Source: Pseudomonadota bacterium (GTDB lineage Bacteria; Pseudomonadota; Gammaproteobacteria; Burkholderiales; Rhodocyclaceae). Taken from it: a stretch of DNA of 52,501 bases. Below are positions 9,003-20,315 of this stretch, in pieces. The stretch spans positions 1-52,501 of the forward strand of contig JAFEFC010000013.1 of assembly GCA_018240785.1 (NCBI GenBank), read 5' to 3'. The notes beneath the pieces are model-generated. The model searched no databases. It saw only the letters and a list, made by a program, of their open reading frames with translations, and was not told the origin of the DNA. The stretch's first letter is position 1. Every line of letters begins with the position of its first letter. Made by a program: the position numbers and the translations under genes.

Positions 9003-10694
9003 ATGAAAATTCCTTTCCGTCCCAAGCTTCTGGACACGCTTTCCGGGTATGGCCGGCAGGCGTTGACCAACGACCTTTCAGCCGGCATCACCGTCGGCGT
9101 GCTTGCGCTGCCGCTGGCCATGGCGTTTTCGATCGCCAGCGGCATGTCGCCCACCGCCGGCATCTGGACGGCCATCGTCGCCGGCTTGCTGATCTCGCTG
9201 CTCGGCGGCTCGCGGGTGCAGATCGGCGGCCCGACAGGCGCCTTCATCCCCATCATCTACGCCATCGTCGCCGACCATGGCGTGCAGAGCCTGCTTATCG
9301 CCACGATGATGTCGGGCGTGCTGCTGTTCGCGATGGGCGCGCTGCGGCTGGGCAACATGATCCGCTTCATCCCGCTGTCGGTGGTGATCGGCTTCACCAA
9401 CGGCATCGCGGTCGTCATCTTCATCTCGCAGATCAAGGATTTTCTCGGCCTGAAGATCGCCAGCCTGCCGGGCGAGTTCTTCGCCAAGATGGCCGCCCTG
9501 TGGGGCGCCCTGCCAACCATCGACCTGCCCACCGTCGGCGTGGCAGGCGCCTCCCTCGCGGTTCTGCTGGGCTGGAATCGCATGGCGACGAAGATCGCGT
9601 GGATGCGGCGGCTGCCCGGCCCCCTCGCGGTGCTGATCATCATGACCGCGGTGAACGCCGTCGTCGCCTTTCCGGTCGATACCATCGGCAGCCGCTTTGG
9701 CGGCATCCCGCGCGACCTGCCCGCCATCGGCCTGCCGTCCTTGAGCCTGGGCACCCTGGGCAAGCTGATCGTGCCTGCCATCACAATCGCGCTGCTGGGC
9801 GCGATCGAATCGCTGCTGTCGGCGCGCGTGGCGGACAGCCTCATCGAGGACCGCCACGACCCCAACCAGGAGCTCATGGCGCAGGGCATCGCCAACCTCG
9901 CCGCGCCGCTGTTCGGCGGTTTCGCCGCCACCGGGGCCATTGCCCGCACCGCGACCAACATCCGCACCGGCGGGCGGACGCCCGTCGCCGGCATGGTGCA
10001 TGCCGGCATCCTGCTGGCCATCGTGCTGGCGCTTGCGCCACTCGCCAGCAACATCCCGCTCGCCACACTGTCGGCCATCGTCGTCATCGTGTCGATCAAC
10101 ATGGGCGAATGGCACGCCTTCGCGCCGTCGGAACTGGCGCGCTACTCGCTGAACTACCGCACCATCCTGCTCGGCACCTTCTTCGTCACCGTGGTGTTCG
10201 ACCTGACGCTGGCGGTGGAGCTGGGCATGGCGCTGTCCAGCCTGTTCTTCATCTACCGCATGTCGGACCTGACGCGCATCGAGCGCATCCCGCTGGAAGA
10301 CCACTACGGTGTCGAGGCACTGACGCGCGAGGACGGCAGCCCCCGCATCCTGGCCTACGAGATGTTCGGCAGCCTGTTCTTCGGCGCGGCGAACAAGCTC
10401 GAGAACCTGCTGCTGATGGAACACGGCCACCCGGATGTGGTCATCCTCGACATGGACAAGGTCATCAACATCGACACCACCGGGCTGGATATCCTGCAGA
10501 CCCTGCACCGCAACCTGCAGAAGCGCGGCGCCTACCTCATCCTGTGCGGCCTGAACGCGCAGCCCGGATCGCTGGTGGAGCGCTCGGGCTTCGTCGACCG
10601 GCTGGGTGAAGGAAACGTCGCCGCCAACCTCACCGACGCACTGCTGAAGGCGCAGTGGCGCAGCGGCAAGGATCCGGAGGTCGCCTATGCCTGA
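9003..10694 (+). CDS. SulP family inorganic anion transporter with STAS domain
   Basis: A 563-aa inner-membrane permease. Residues about 20-420 form a series of hydrophobic helices with SulP signatures: LTNDLSAGITVGVLALPLAMAF at the first helix, IGGPTGAFIPI, and the conserved AAPLFGGFAATGAIARTATN. Residues about 440-550 are a cytosolic STAS domain (VILDMDKVINIDTTGLDIL). Substrate could be sulfate, bicarbonate or another anion; the family cannot be resolved by eye. GGAGGC precedes the ATG, and the stop overlaps the next ORF by 8 bp. A hairpin-rich leader precedes it. Confidence 0.92.
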   Translation: MKIPFRPKLLDTLSGYGRQALTNDLSAGITVGVLALPLAMAFSIASGMSPTAGIWTAIVAGLLISLLGGSRVQIGGPTGAFIPIIYAIVADHGVQSLLIATMMSGVLLFAMGALRLGNMIRFIPLSVVIGFTNGIAVVIFISQIKDFLGLKIASLPGEFFAKMAALWGALPTIDLPTVGVAGASLAVLLGWNRMATKIAWMRRLPGPLAVLIIMTAVNAVVAFPVDTIGSRFGGIPRDLPAIGLPSLSLGTLGKLIVPAITIALLGAIESLLSARVADSLIEDRHDPNQELMAQGIANLAAPLFGGFAATGAIARTATNIRTGGRTPVAGMVHAGILLAIVLALAPLASNIPLATLSAIVVIVSINMGEWHAFAPSELARYSLNYRTILLGTFFVTVVFDLTLAVELGMALSSLFFIYRMSDLTRIERIPLEDHYGVEALTREDGSPRILAYEMFGSLFFGAANKLENLLLMEHGHPDVVILDMDKVINIDTTGLDILQTLHRNLQKRGAYLILCGLNAQPGSLVERSGFVDRLGEGNVAANLTDALLKAQWRSGKDPEVAYA

Positions 10695-11004
10695 GGGCGA
10701 CCAGCCCGTCTCCGGCCTGCCCGACGTCGTCGCGCGCCGCCTTGCCATCCACGGCCGGGTTCAGGGCGTGTGGTACCGCGCCAGCGCAAAGGCAGAGGCC
10801 CAGCGGCTGGGCTTGCGCGGCTGGGTGCGCAACCTGCTGGACGGCAGTGTCGAGGCGCTCGTCATCGGTCCATCGGACGCCGTCGAGGCCTTCGTGGCGT
10901 GGGCCTACGAAGGCCCGCCCAAGGCCGCGGTCACCCGCATCGACATCACCGTCGCAGTCGTCGAGGAAGCCGTTGCCGGCTTCGAGCAGCGGCCGACAGC
11001 CTGA
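10687..11004 (+). CDS. acyP: Acylphosphatase
   Basis: A small 105-aa enzyme hydrolysing carboxyl-phosphate bonds. The family signatures are GRVQGVWYRASAKAEAQ near residue 23 (catalytic Arg in the phosphate-binding loop) and GLRGWVRNLLDGSVEAL (catalytic Asn) near 42-58. An N-terminal tail of about 15 residues precedes the core. Its start lies inside the 3' end of the SulP gene (8-bp overlap), so the two are probably co-transcribed. It ends 3 bp before the convergent dnaE stop. Confidence 0.9.
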   Translation: MPEGDQPVSGLPDVVARRLAIHGRVQGVWYRASAKAEAQRLGLRGWVRNLLDGSVEALVIGPSDAVEAFVAWAYEGPPKAAVTRIDITVAVVEEAVAGFEQRPTA

Positions 11005-11007
11005 GTT

Positions 11008-14000
11008 TCAGGCCGGGTACACAACCTCGACCGACTCAGGCGGCAGCCACGCGCGCAGGCTTTCAAGCAGCGCATCGTCCGGCCGCACGCGCCAGCCGTC
11101 GCCGAAAGGCAGCTCGGCCTCGGCGGCGGCATTGCGGTAGCTGACGCGGATCGGGCAGCCGCCTTCACGGAAGGGTTCGAGCAACGTCTGCAGCTTGCCC
11201 GCCGCGGCGGCGGCCCCGCCGCTGGCGCCGACCTCGCCGTTGATGCGCAGTTGCAGCGCGCGCGCGAAGCGGCTGCGCGCCTCGCCCAGCGTCAGCAGCC
11301 GGTCCGCGATGATGCGCAGGCCACCGGAGAATTCGTCATTGCTGACCTTGGCTTCCACCACCAGCACTTCGTCGGTGACGATCTTGCCGCGGTTCGCCTC
11401 GAGCACTTCGGAATACACCGTGACCTCGCGCGGCTGGGTGCCGTCGTCGAGCAGCACGAAGGCCATCTTGCCGCGGTTGCCGACCTTGGTGCGCTGCTCC
11501 ATCACCACGCCGGCGAGCATCGTGATGTCGCGCGAAGCTTCGAGCTGGGCCAGCGTGCGGCGCACGAAGCGGCGCACTTCGCCCTTGAAGGCGTTGAACG
11601 GATGGCCGGACAGGAAGAAGCCGATCGCGAGCTTTTCTTCCTTCAGGCGCTCGCGCTCGGTCCATGGCCGGATCTTCGCGAACTCGGGTGCCGCACCGGC
11701 GGCCTCGGGCAGCATGTCGAACAGGCCGCCCTGCATCGCGTTGGCCGCCGCCTGCTCGGCGGCTTCCATCGCCAGCGCCACAGTCGCCATCAGCTGCGCG
11801 CGATCCAGCCCCTTGTGGCCGTCCAGCGTGTCCATCGCCCCGGCGCGGATCAGCGCCTCGATGACGCGGCGGTTGACCATGCGCCGGTCCACCCGCTCGC
11901 AGAAGTCGAACAGGTCGCGGAACGCGCCACCCTTCTGCCGTGCAGCGAGGATCGCCCGCACCGCCGGCTCGCCCACGCCCTTCACCGCGCCGAGGCCGTA
12001 GCGGATGGTCTTGCGGTCAACCGGCACGAAGCGGTAGTCCGATTCGTTCACGTCGGGCGGCAGCACCCCGACGCCGTTGGCGACCGTGTCCTCGTAAAAG
12101 ATCTTGACGGTGTCGGTGTTGTCGAGGTCCGACGACATCGTCGCCGCCATGAAGGCCGCGCAGTGGTGCGCCTTCAGCCAGGCGGTGTGGTAGGTGACCA
12201 CCGCGTAGGCCGCGGTGTGCGACTTGTTGAAGCCGTACTCCGCAAACTTGGTCATCAGGTCGAAGAGCTGCTCGGCGAGCGCCGGGTCGTAGCCCTTCTG
12301 CTTCGCGCCGTCGGCGATGGTGGCGCGGTGCTTGGCCATCTCGTCGGCCTTCTTCTTGCCCATCGCACGGCGCAGCATGTCGGCGCCGCCCAGGGTGTAG
12401 CCGCCGATGATCTGCGAGATCTGCATCACCTGTTCCTGGTAAACGATGACGCCGTAGGTCGGCTCCAGGCAGGCTTTCAGGTCGGGGTGGAAGTAGTCGA
12501 TCTCCTGCTGGCCCTTCTTGCGCAGGATGAAGTCGTCCACCATGCCCGAGCCGAGCGGCCCCGGGCGATACAGCGCGAGCACCGCGATGATGTCCTCGAA
12601 GCGGTCGGGCGCGAGCTTCTTCAGCAGCTTCTTCATGCCGTCCGATTCGACCTGGAAGATCGCCGTGGTGTTGGCGTCCTTCAGGATCTGGTAGGCGGCG
12701 GGGTCCTCGAAGCCAAGGCTCATCAGATCGATGCGCTCACCTTCGAGGCGCTGCACGTAGTCGAGCGCGAGCTCGATGATGGTGAGGTTGCGTAGCCCCA
12801 GAAAGTCGAACTTCACCAGGCCGACGGCTTCCACGTCGTCCTTGTCGAACTGCGACACCGGCGTGGCATCGTCGCCGTCGGCGATGTAGAGCGGACAGAA
12901 ATCGGTGAGCTTGCCCGGCGCGATCAGCACGCCACCGGCGTGCATGCCCACATTGCGGGAGAGGCCCTCCAGCGGCTGCGCCAGGCTCCACAGGTCGCGC
13001 ACCGACTCGCCGTCATTGCCGTCAGCCATCATCTCGCCAATCTGCGGCTCCATCTCGTAGGCCTTGGCGAGCGAGACCGGCTTGGCACCTTCGATCGGGA
13101 TCAGCTTGGACAGGCGGTCGCACAGGCCGTAGGGCAGATCGAGCACGCGGCCGACGTCGCGCACCACCGCCTTCGAGGCCATCGTACCGAAGGTGGCGAT
13201 CTGGCTCACCGCATCCTTGCCGTAGCGCTCGCGCACGTACTCGATCACGCGGTAGCGGTTGTCCTGGCAGAAGTCGATGTCGAAATCGGGCATCGACACC
13301 CGCTCCGGGTTCAGGAAGCGCTCGAACAGCAGTGCGTATTCGAGCGGGTCGAGGTCGGTAATCTCGAGCGAATAGGCCACCAGCGAGCCAGCACCCGAGC
13401 CGCGCCCCGGTCCCACCGGCACGCCATTGCGCTTGCCCCAGCGGATGAAGTCCGCAACGATCAGGAAGTAGCCGGGAAAGCCCATCTGGATGATGGTGTC
13501 GGTCTCGAACTTCAGCCGTTCCTCGTAGCGCGGGCGCTGCTGCTCGCGCTCCTCTGGGTGCGGGTAGAGCTGGGCGAGGCGCTTCTCCAGGCCGGCCTTC
13601 GCCTCCTGCACCAGGAAGTCGTCCAGCGTCATCCCTTCGGGCGTCGGGAACAGCGGCAGGAAGTTCTTGCCGAGCTGCACCGTCAGCGAGCAGCGGCGCG
13701 CGATCTCGACCGCATTTTCCAGCGCCTCGGGGATGTCGGCGAAGAGCTCGCACATCTCCGCCTGGCTCTTGAGGTACTGCTCCTCGGTGAAATCGCGCGG
13801 CCGGCGCTTGTCGGCGAGCACGTAGCCCTGGGCGATGCACACCCGCGCCTCGTGTGCCTTGAAGTCTTCGCGCTTGAGGAACTGCACCGGGTGCGTCGCC
13901 ACCACCGGCAGGCCGAGACGTCCGGCGATGTCCAGCGCGTGCCGGATGTAGCTCTCCGTGCCGGGATGACCCGCGCGCTGGATCTCGATGTAAAAGGCGT

Positions 14001-14535
14001 CCGGAAACAGCCGCGCCCAGTCGGCGGCGAGCTGGCCGGCGAGCTCGACATTGCCCGCGGCGATCGCGGCGCCGATGTCGCCGCTCATCGCGCCCGACAG
14101 GCACAGCAGCGCGCTCGCGGCCCCGTTCTCGAACCACTCGCGGCGCATCTCGGCGCGCCCGCGGTACTTGTTGTCGAGGTAGGCGCGCGTCAGCAGCTCG
14201 CACAACTGGCCATAGCCCGCACGGTTCCTGCAGATCAGCAGGACCCGGTGGGGCTTGTCGCGCTCGGCCTCGTTCTGGATCCAGGCGTCGACGCCAATGA
14301 CCGGCTTCACCCCTGCGCCGCGCGCGCCCTTGTAGAACTTGACCATGCCGAACAGGTTGGCGAGGTCGGCGATGCCGAGTGCCGGCATACCGTCGGCGGC
14401 GGCTGCAGAGATGGCCTGGTCGATCTGGACGATGCCGTCGGTGATCGAGTATTCGGAATGCAGGCGGAGGTGAACGAAACGCGGGGCGCTGGGCACGAGA
14501 CTCGGCTCGGCCGCGGAAGGGGCTGCTGGATTCAT
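11008..14535 (-). CDS. dnaE: DNA polymerase III alpha subunit
   Basis: Replicative polymerase catalytic subunit, 1175 aa, a normal DnaE length. It has an N-terminal PHP domain (VHLRLHSEYSITDG near residue 20), palm with PGRGSGAGSLVAYSLEITD and the catalytic aspartates of MPDFDIDFCQ, fingers, a tandem HhH region and a C-terminal OB fold (about 960-1060). The ATG at 14535 (MNPAAPS) is preferred; the frame continues upstream through GC-rich sequence without similarity. It is convergent with acyP (3-bp gap) and apparently monocistronic. Confidence 0.97.
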   Translation of the reverse strand: MNPAAPSAAEPSLVPSAPRFVHLRLHSEYSITDGIVQIDQAISAAAADGMPALGIADLANLFGMVKFYKGARGAGVKPVIGVDAWIQNEAERDKPHRVLLICRNRAGYGQLCELLTRAYLDNKYRGRAEMRREWFENGAASALLCLSGAMSGDIGAAIAAGNVELAGQLAADWARLFPDAFYIEIQRAGHPGTESYIRHALDIAGRLGLPVVATHPVQFLKREDFKAHEARVCIAQGYVLADKRRPRDFTEEQYLKSQAEMCELFADIPEALENAVEIARRCSLTVQLGKNFLPLFPTPEGMTLDDFLVQEAKAGLEKRLAQLYPHPEEREQQRPRYEERLKFETDTIIQMGFPGYFLIVADFIRWGKRNGVPVGPGRGSGAGSLVAYSLEITDLDPLEYALLFERFLNPERVSMPDFDIDFCQDNRYRVIEYVRERYGKDAVSQIATFGTMASKAVVRDVGRVLDLPYGLCDRLSKLIPIEGAKPVSLAKAYEMEPQIGEMMADGNDGESVRDLWSLAQPLEGLSRNVGMHAGGVLIAPGKLTDFCPLYIADGDDATPVSQFDKDDVEAVGLVKFDFLGLRNLTIIELALDYVQRLEGERIDLMSLGFEDPAAYQILKDANTTAIFQVESDGMKKLLKKLAPDRFEDIIAVLALYRPGPLGSGMVDDFILRKKGQQEIDYFHPDLKACLEPTYGVIVYQEQVMQISQIIGGYTLGGADMLRRAMGKKKADEMAKHRATIADGAKQKGYDPALAEQLFDLMTKFAEYGFNKSHTAAYAVVTYHTAWLKAHHCAAFMAATMSSDLDNTDTVKIFYEDTVANGVGVLPPDVNESDYRFVPVDRKTIRYGLGAVKGVGEPAVRAILAARQKGGAFRDLFDFCERVDRRMVNRRVIEALIRAGAMDTLDGHKGLDRAQLMATVALAMEAAEQAAANAMQGGLFDMLPEAAGAAPEFAKIRPWTERERLKEEKLAIGFFLSGHPFNAFKGEVRRFVRRTLAQLEASRDITMLAGVVMEQRTKVGNRGKMAFVLLDDGTQPREVTVYSEVLEANRGKIVTDEVLVVEAKVSNDEFSGGLRIIADRLLTLGEARSRFARALQLRINGEVGASGGAAAAAGKLQTLLEPFREGGCPIRVSYRNAAAEAELPFGDGWRVRPDDALLESLRAWLPPESVEVVYPA

Positions 14536-14618
14536 GATGTGGATTTTACCCGAGCGCCGCTCCCTTGCCTCGGCAACACCCCCGCGCCCGCCGGACGCGA
14601 GGGCATTCGGTGCCGTGG

Positions 14619-15593
14619 TCAGGGCAGCAGCACGGTGGAGCCGATCGTGCGGCGCGCCTCGAGGTCGATATGCGCCTGGGCGGCATCGCGCAGCGGGTAA
14701 CACTGCCCGATCTCGATCTTCACCTTGCCTGCGGCGACGACGTCGAACAGTTCGGCCGCCATCGCCAGCAGGTCCTCGCGCTTCGCGGCGTAGGTGAACA
14801 GCGTCGGGCGCGTCAGGTACAGCGAGCCCATGCGCGCCAGGACACCGATATCCACCGGCGGCACCGCACCCGAGGCGTTGCCGAAACTCACCATGAGGCC
14901 GAGCGGGCGCAGGCAGGCGAGCGAATCCATGAAGGTGTCCTTGCCGATGGAGTCATACACCACCGGCACGCCCGCGCCATCCGTGATCTCGCGCACCCGC
15001 TCGGCGAAGTTCTCGCGCGTGTAGATGATCGCATGGTCGCACCCGTGCGCGCAGGCGATGTCGGCCTTGTGCTCCGAGCTGACGGTGCCAATCACGGTGG
15101 CCCCCAGCGCCTTCGCCCACTGGCAGACGATGGTTCCCACCCCGCCGGCCGCGGCGTGGATCAGGATGGTGTCCCCCGGCTGCACGCGGTAGGTGCGACG
15201 CAGCAGGTATTGCGCGGTGAGTCCCTGCATCATCACCGCGGCCCCCTGCTCGAAGGAGATGGCATCGGGCAGGGGCACGAGGATGGAAGCCGCGACGTTT
15301 CGCACTTCGGTGTAGGCGCCGAGCGGTGAGGTCGCGTAGGCGACCCTGTCTCCCACCTTCACTTCGGTGACACCCGCGCCCACCGCCTCGACCACGCCGG
15401 CTGCCTCCTGGCCGAGACCGGATGGCAGCGGCACCGGATAGAGGCCGCTGCGGTGATAAGTGTCGATGTAGTTGAGGCCGACCGCGTGATGGCGTACGCG
15501 TGCCTCGCCGGCATTGGGCGGCGGCACCTCGACGCCATCCCACTGCAGCACTTCGGGGCTACCGGTGCGATGGATACGAATGGCATGGGGCAT
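14619..15593 (-). CDS. qor: Quinone oxidoreductase (zinc-independent MDR family)
   Basis: A 324-aa NADPH:quinone reductase-like enzyme. The GroES-like N-terminal domain holds VRHHAVGLNYIDTYHRSGLYP near residues 45-65, and the Rossmann domain has AAAGGVGTIVCQWAKALGA around residue 150. Catalytic-zinc cysteines are absent, as in QOR. The start at 15593 has AGGAG eight bases upstream; an in-frame ATG at 15620 lacks one. It lies 42 bp after pldA on the same strand, but no functional tie is evident. Confidence 0.92.
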   Translation of the reverse strand: MPHAIRIHRTGSPEVLQWDGVEVPPPNAGEARVRHHAVGLNYIDTYHRSGLYPVPLPSGLGQEAAGVVEAVGAGVTEVKVGDRVAYATSPLGAYTEVRNVAASILVPLPDAISFEQGAAVMMQGLTAQYLLRRTYRVQPGDTILIHAAAGGVGTIVCQWAKALGATVIGTVSSEHKADIACAHGCDHAIIYTRENFAERVREITDGAGVPVVYDSIGKDTFMDSLACLRPLGLMVSFGNASGAVPPVDIGVLARMGSLYLTRPTLFTYAAKREDLLAMAAELFDVVAAGKVKIEIGQCYPLRDAAQAHIDLEARRTIGSTVLLP

Positions 15594-15635
15594 GAATTTC
15601 TCCTGGTGAGCGACGTCCACTCGAGGAATGGAAAC

Positions 15636-16817
15636 CTAGCGGACGAGCGAAAAACCGAGCCGCAGTTGCGAGGAACGCGGCGCCTTGTAGTCGAGCAGGG
15701 TTTCGCCGTAGCCGTTGAAGTATTGCAGATGCAGGAACGCGCCGACACCCGAGAACACGCTCTGGCGCAAGGGGTAAGACAGGTCGAACTGGGTGCTGTT
15801 CTTGTCCTGGGTTCCGCGGCGCAGCAGCGTGCTCAGCATCAGCCCGTCGTCCCGCCCCAGGCGCATGCCGAGCTCGCCATAACCGCGGTAGCTGGCAATG
15901 TCGGGGTTGTCGGTCTTGTCGAGGTAGGTCCACACCTTGGGCGCGATGCCGAGGTAGGTGCGACCATCGCCAAAATCGAAGTAGTAGCGCGCCTCTGCGC
16001 GCAGGAACAGCGTGTCGATGCTGCGCGAATTGACCCCATCCTTGCCGTTCGATTCATGCTCGTAGCCGCCGGAGAGCGACACCCAGCCGCCGCCTTCCGG
16101 GTTGGACAGCATCCAGCGGTAGAACAGCGAAGGCCGGAAGCTCGTATCGCGGAAAGGCTTGGAATCCGATGACAGATCCCACAACGAAGTCTGGGTGAAG
16201 CCGAAATACAGGCCGCGCGCCACCGGGAAGGTCTCGGCGACCACGCCCTGGTCGTCGAAGATGCGGTAGCGGAAGCTGAACTGGAAGCGCGCCGAGCGCG
16301 GGTCATGGCCGCCGACAAGAAAGTACATCGGCTCGTTGAAGCCCAGCGCGCTGGGCTGCGCCGCCTCGGAAGAAGCGCCCTGGCGGGCGACGGGCGCCAT
16401 CGGGTCGAGCGTCCCGGCCTGGGCGGTGGTCGTCGGCGTACGGCTGGCGGCGCCGGCGTCGACAAGCATGCGCGCCGAGGGTGCATCGGTCAGCGTCAGC
16501 GTGGCGACACCGATCACCTCGCGCGGCCAATAAGCGGCATAGCGGCGCTGGCCGGATTCGGCCGGCCCGACAGCGACCAGTTCCAGCGCTATGCGCGGCC
16601 CGCCGTCGGGCAGTTCCACCAGCGCCGGCAGGCGCTCGGGCAGCGGTGCACCGCCGGGCAGGCCGACGACGATCACCGAAAACGCCTCGCCCGGCGCCAC
16701 ACGCGGATCAGGGGAGGCAAGCAACCAGCCGGCGGCCGCCGCGGGCAAGGACAGGGTGAGCGCACCGGCGAGCAGGACGCCTCGCAGCATTGCATGCATC
16801 CGCCGTCGATGGACCAT
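15636..16817 (-). CDS. pldA: Outer membrane phospholipase A
   Basis: A 393-aa outer-membrane beta-barrel lipase. A signal peptide (hydrophobic LLAGALTLSLPAAAAG) is followed by about 120 residues of periplasmic-looking sequence, then a barrel domain. The catalytic HxSNG signature is in GGYEHESNGKDG near residue 260, with alternating hydrophobic strands to the C-terminal FSLVR. The chosen ATG at 16817 has GGAGG at a nine-base spacing. In the family, Ca2+-dependent dimerisation activates hydrolysis of surface phospholipids. A terminator of the upstream maeB gene separates the two. Confidence 0.9.
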   Translation of the reverse strand: MVHRRRMHAMLRGVLLAGALTLSLPAAAAGWLLASPDPRVAPGEAFSVIVVGLPGGAPLPERLPALVELPDGGPRIALELVAVGPAESGQRRYAAYWPREVIGVATLTLTDAPSARMLVDAGAASRTPTTTAQAGTLDPMAPVARQGASSEAAQPSALGFNEPMYFLVGGHDPRSARFQFSFRYRIFDDQGVVAETFPVARGLYFGFTQTSLWDLSSDSKPFRDTSFRPSLFYRWMLSNPEGGGWVSLSGGYEHESNGKDGVNSRSIDTLFLRAEARYYFDFGDGRTYLGIAPKVWTYLDKTDNPDIASYRGYGELGMRLGRDDGLMLSTLLRRGTQDKNSTQFDLSYPLRQSVFSGVGAFLHLQYFNGYGETLLDYKAPRSSQLRLGFSLVR

Positions 16818-16831
16818 TTGCAAGCCTCCAG

Positions 16832-16860
16832 AAAAAAACAGCCGCTATCGTAGCGGCTGT
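16832..16860 (-). terminator. Rho-independent terminator after maeB
   Basis: A perfect 10-bp inverted repeat (16838-16847 and 16851-16860) with a TCG loop is followed on the minus strand by seven T (the A run at 16832-16838). It ends maeB transcription about 60 bp past its stop and overlaps the pldA upstream region, so pldA needs its own promoter or read-through. Confidence 0.92.
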
Positions 16861-16921
16861 TCCTGGTGCAGGACGTTAAAGTTCCTTTCGGCAGCCCGTC
16901 CTCGCCGAGGCGACAAGGGCA

Positions 16922-19219
<2,298 letters not shown>

Positions 19220-19535
19220 GTGTTCTCCCCTCTTGGAACGGTGAGGTATCTGATTGTTGTCTGAGCCGGGTGCAGAACGCGCGATGGCGTGCGCCAACTG
19301 CCACGCCACGAGGAGTGCGTCGCCGATCCGATCGACGGCCCGGCGCACGGACTACTCGGCGGACACGCTGGTTCACGCAAGTGGCGTCATGCCAGTTTAG
19401 CGCAGCACATGGCGCTTTGTCAGAGCCCCACGCTGATGCGGAAAAGCAGTCTTTCGCACTTGCAAAGCCGGGGAAAACCCCGATCGAGCCGCGTTTTTGG
19501 CAGAATGCAGCCCCACGATATGGGGAGAAAGAAAG
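19220..19535. other. Intergenic region between maeB and the ParA gene
   Basis: 316 bp separating divergent genes. No convincing ORF is seen. It should hold both promoters, but I see no box pair close to consensus. A small hairpin CCCCA-CGATA-TGGGG (19511-19525) lies immediately before the GGGAGAAAG ribosome site of the ParA gene and could modulate its translation. Confidence 0.5.
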
Positions 19536-20315
19536 ATGCGTCGCGTGGTGTTCAATCAGAAGGGCGGGGTCGGCAAATCCACCATCACCTGCAACCTTGC
19601 CGCGATCAGCGCGCACCAGGGCAAGCGCACGCTGGTGGTCGACCTGGATCCGCAGGGGAACTCGACGCAATACCTGCTGGGTGCTGCCGGTGACAACCTC
19701 GACGCAACGCTCGCCGACTTCTTCGACCAGACGCTGAACTTTCGCCTGAACCCGCGCGCCACCTCCGACTTCGTCGTCGCCACGCCTTTCGAGGGGCTGC
19801 ACGTGATGCCCTCGCATCGGGTACTCGAAGAGCTGCAGAGCAAGCTGGAGTCGCGCTACAAGATCTACAAGCTGCGCGATGCGCTCAACGAACTTGCCGA
19901 CGACTACGACGTGGTGTTCATCGACACCCCGCCGGCGCTGAACTTCTACACCCGTTCGGCGCTGATCGCCGCCGACGCCTGCCTGATTCCGTTCGACTGC
20001 GACGAGTTCTCGCGCCGCGCGCTGTATTCGCTGCTGGAGAACGTGCAGGAGATCAAGTCCGACCACAACCGCGGCCTGGAAGTGGAAGGCATCGTGGTCA
20101 ACCAGTTCCAGCCGCGCGCCAGCCTGCCGGCCAAGGTGGTGCAGGAGCTGGTCGCCGAAGGCCTGCCGGTGCTGGAGCCCTACCTGTCGGCCTCGGTAAA
20201 GGTGAAGGAATCGCACGAACAGGCCAAGCCGATGATCCACCTCGACCCGAAGCACAAGCTGTCGCAGGAATTCGTCGCGCTGCACGACACGTTGGCGCGC
20301 AAGTACGGGGCGTGA
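19536..20315 (+). CDS. Orphan ParA-family ATPase
   Basis: A 259-aa deviant Walker-type ATPase. NQKGGVGKSTITCNLA (residues 6-21) is the Walker A with the signature lysine; LVVDLDPQGNSTQYLLG and DVVFIDTPPALNFYTRSAL are the A' and Walker B regions. ParA relatives position plasmids, chromosomes or protein complexes. No parB, minC or flagellar/chemotaxis partner is adjacent, so its cargo is unknown. ATG at 19536 follows GGGGAGAAAG. The stop abuts the convergent uvrD stop with no spacer. Confidence 0.85.
   Translation: MRRVVFNQKGGVGKSTITCNLAAISAHQGKRTLVVDLDPQGNSTQYLLGAAGDNLDATLADFFDQTLNFRLNPRATSDFVVATPFEGLHVMPSHRVLEELQSKLESRYKIYKLRDALNELADDYDVVFIDTPPALNFYTRSALIAADACLIPFDCDEFSRRALYSLLENVQEIKSDHNRGLEVEGIVVNQFQPRASLPAKVVQELVAEGLPVLEPYLSASVKVKESHEQAKPMIHLDPKHKLSQEFVALHDTLARKYGA

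Noticed and set aside
9078-10748. 556-codon open frame opposite the SulP gene
   Set aside because: Shadow frame with extreme Gln/His/Arg/Asp composition; the SulP frame is clearly coding.
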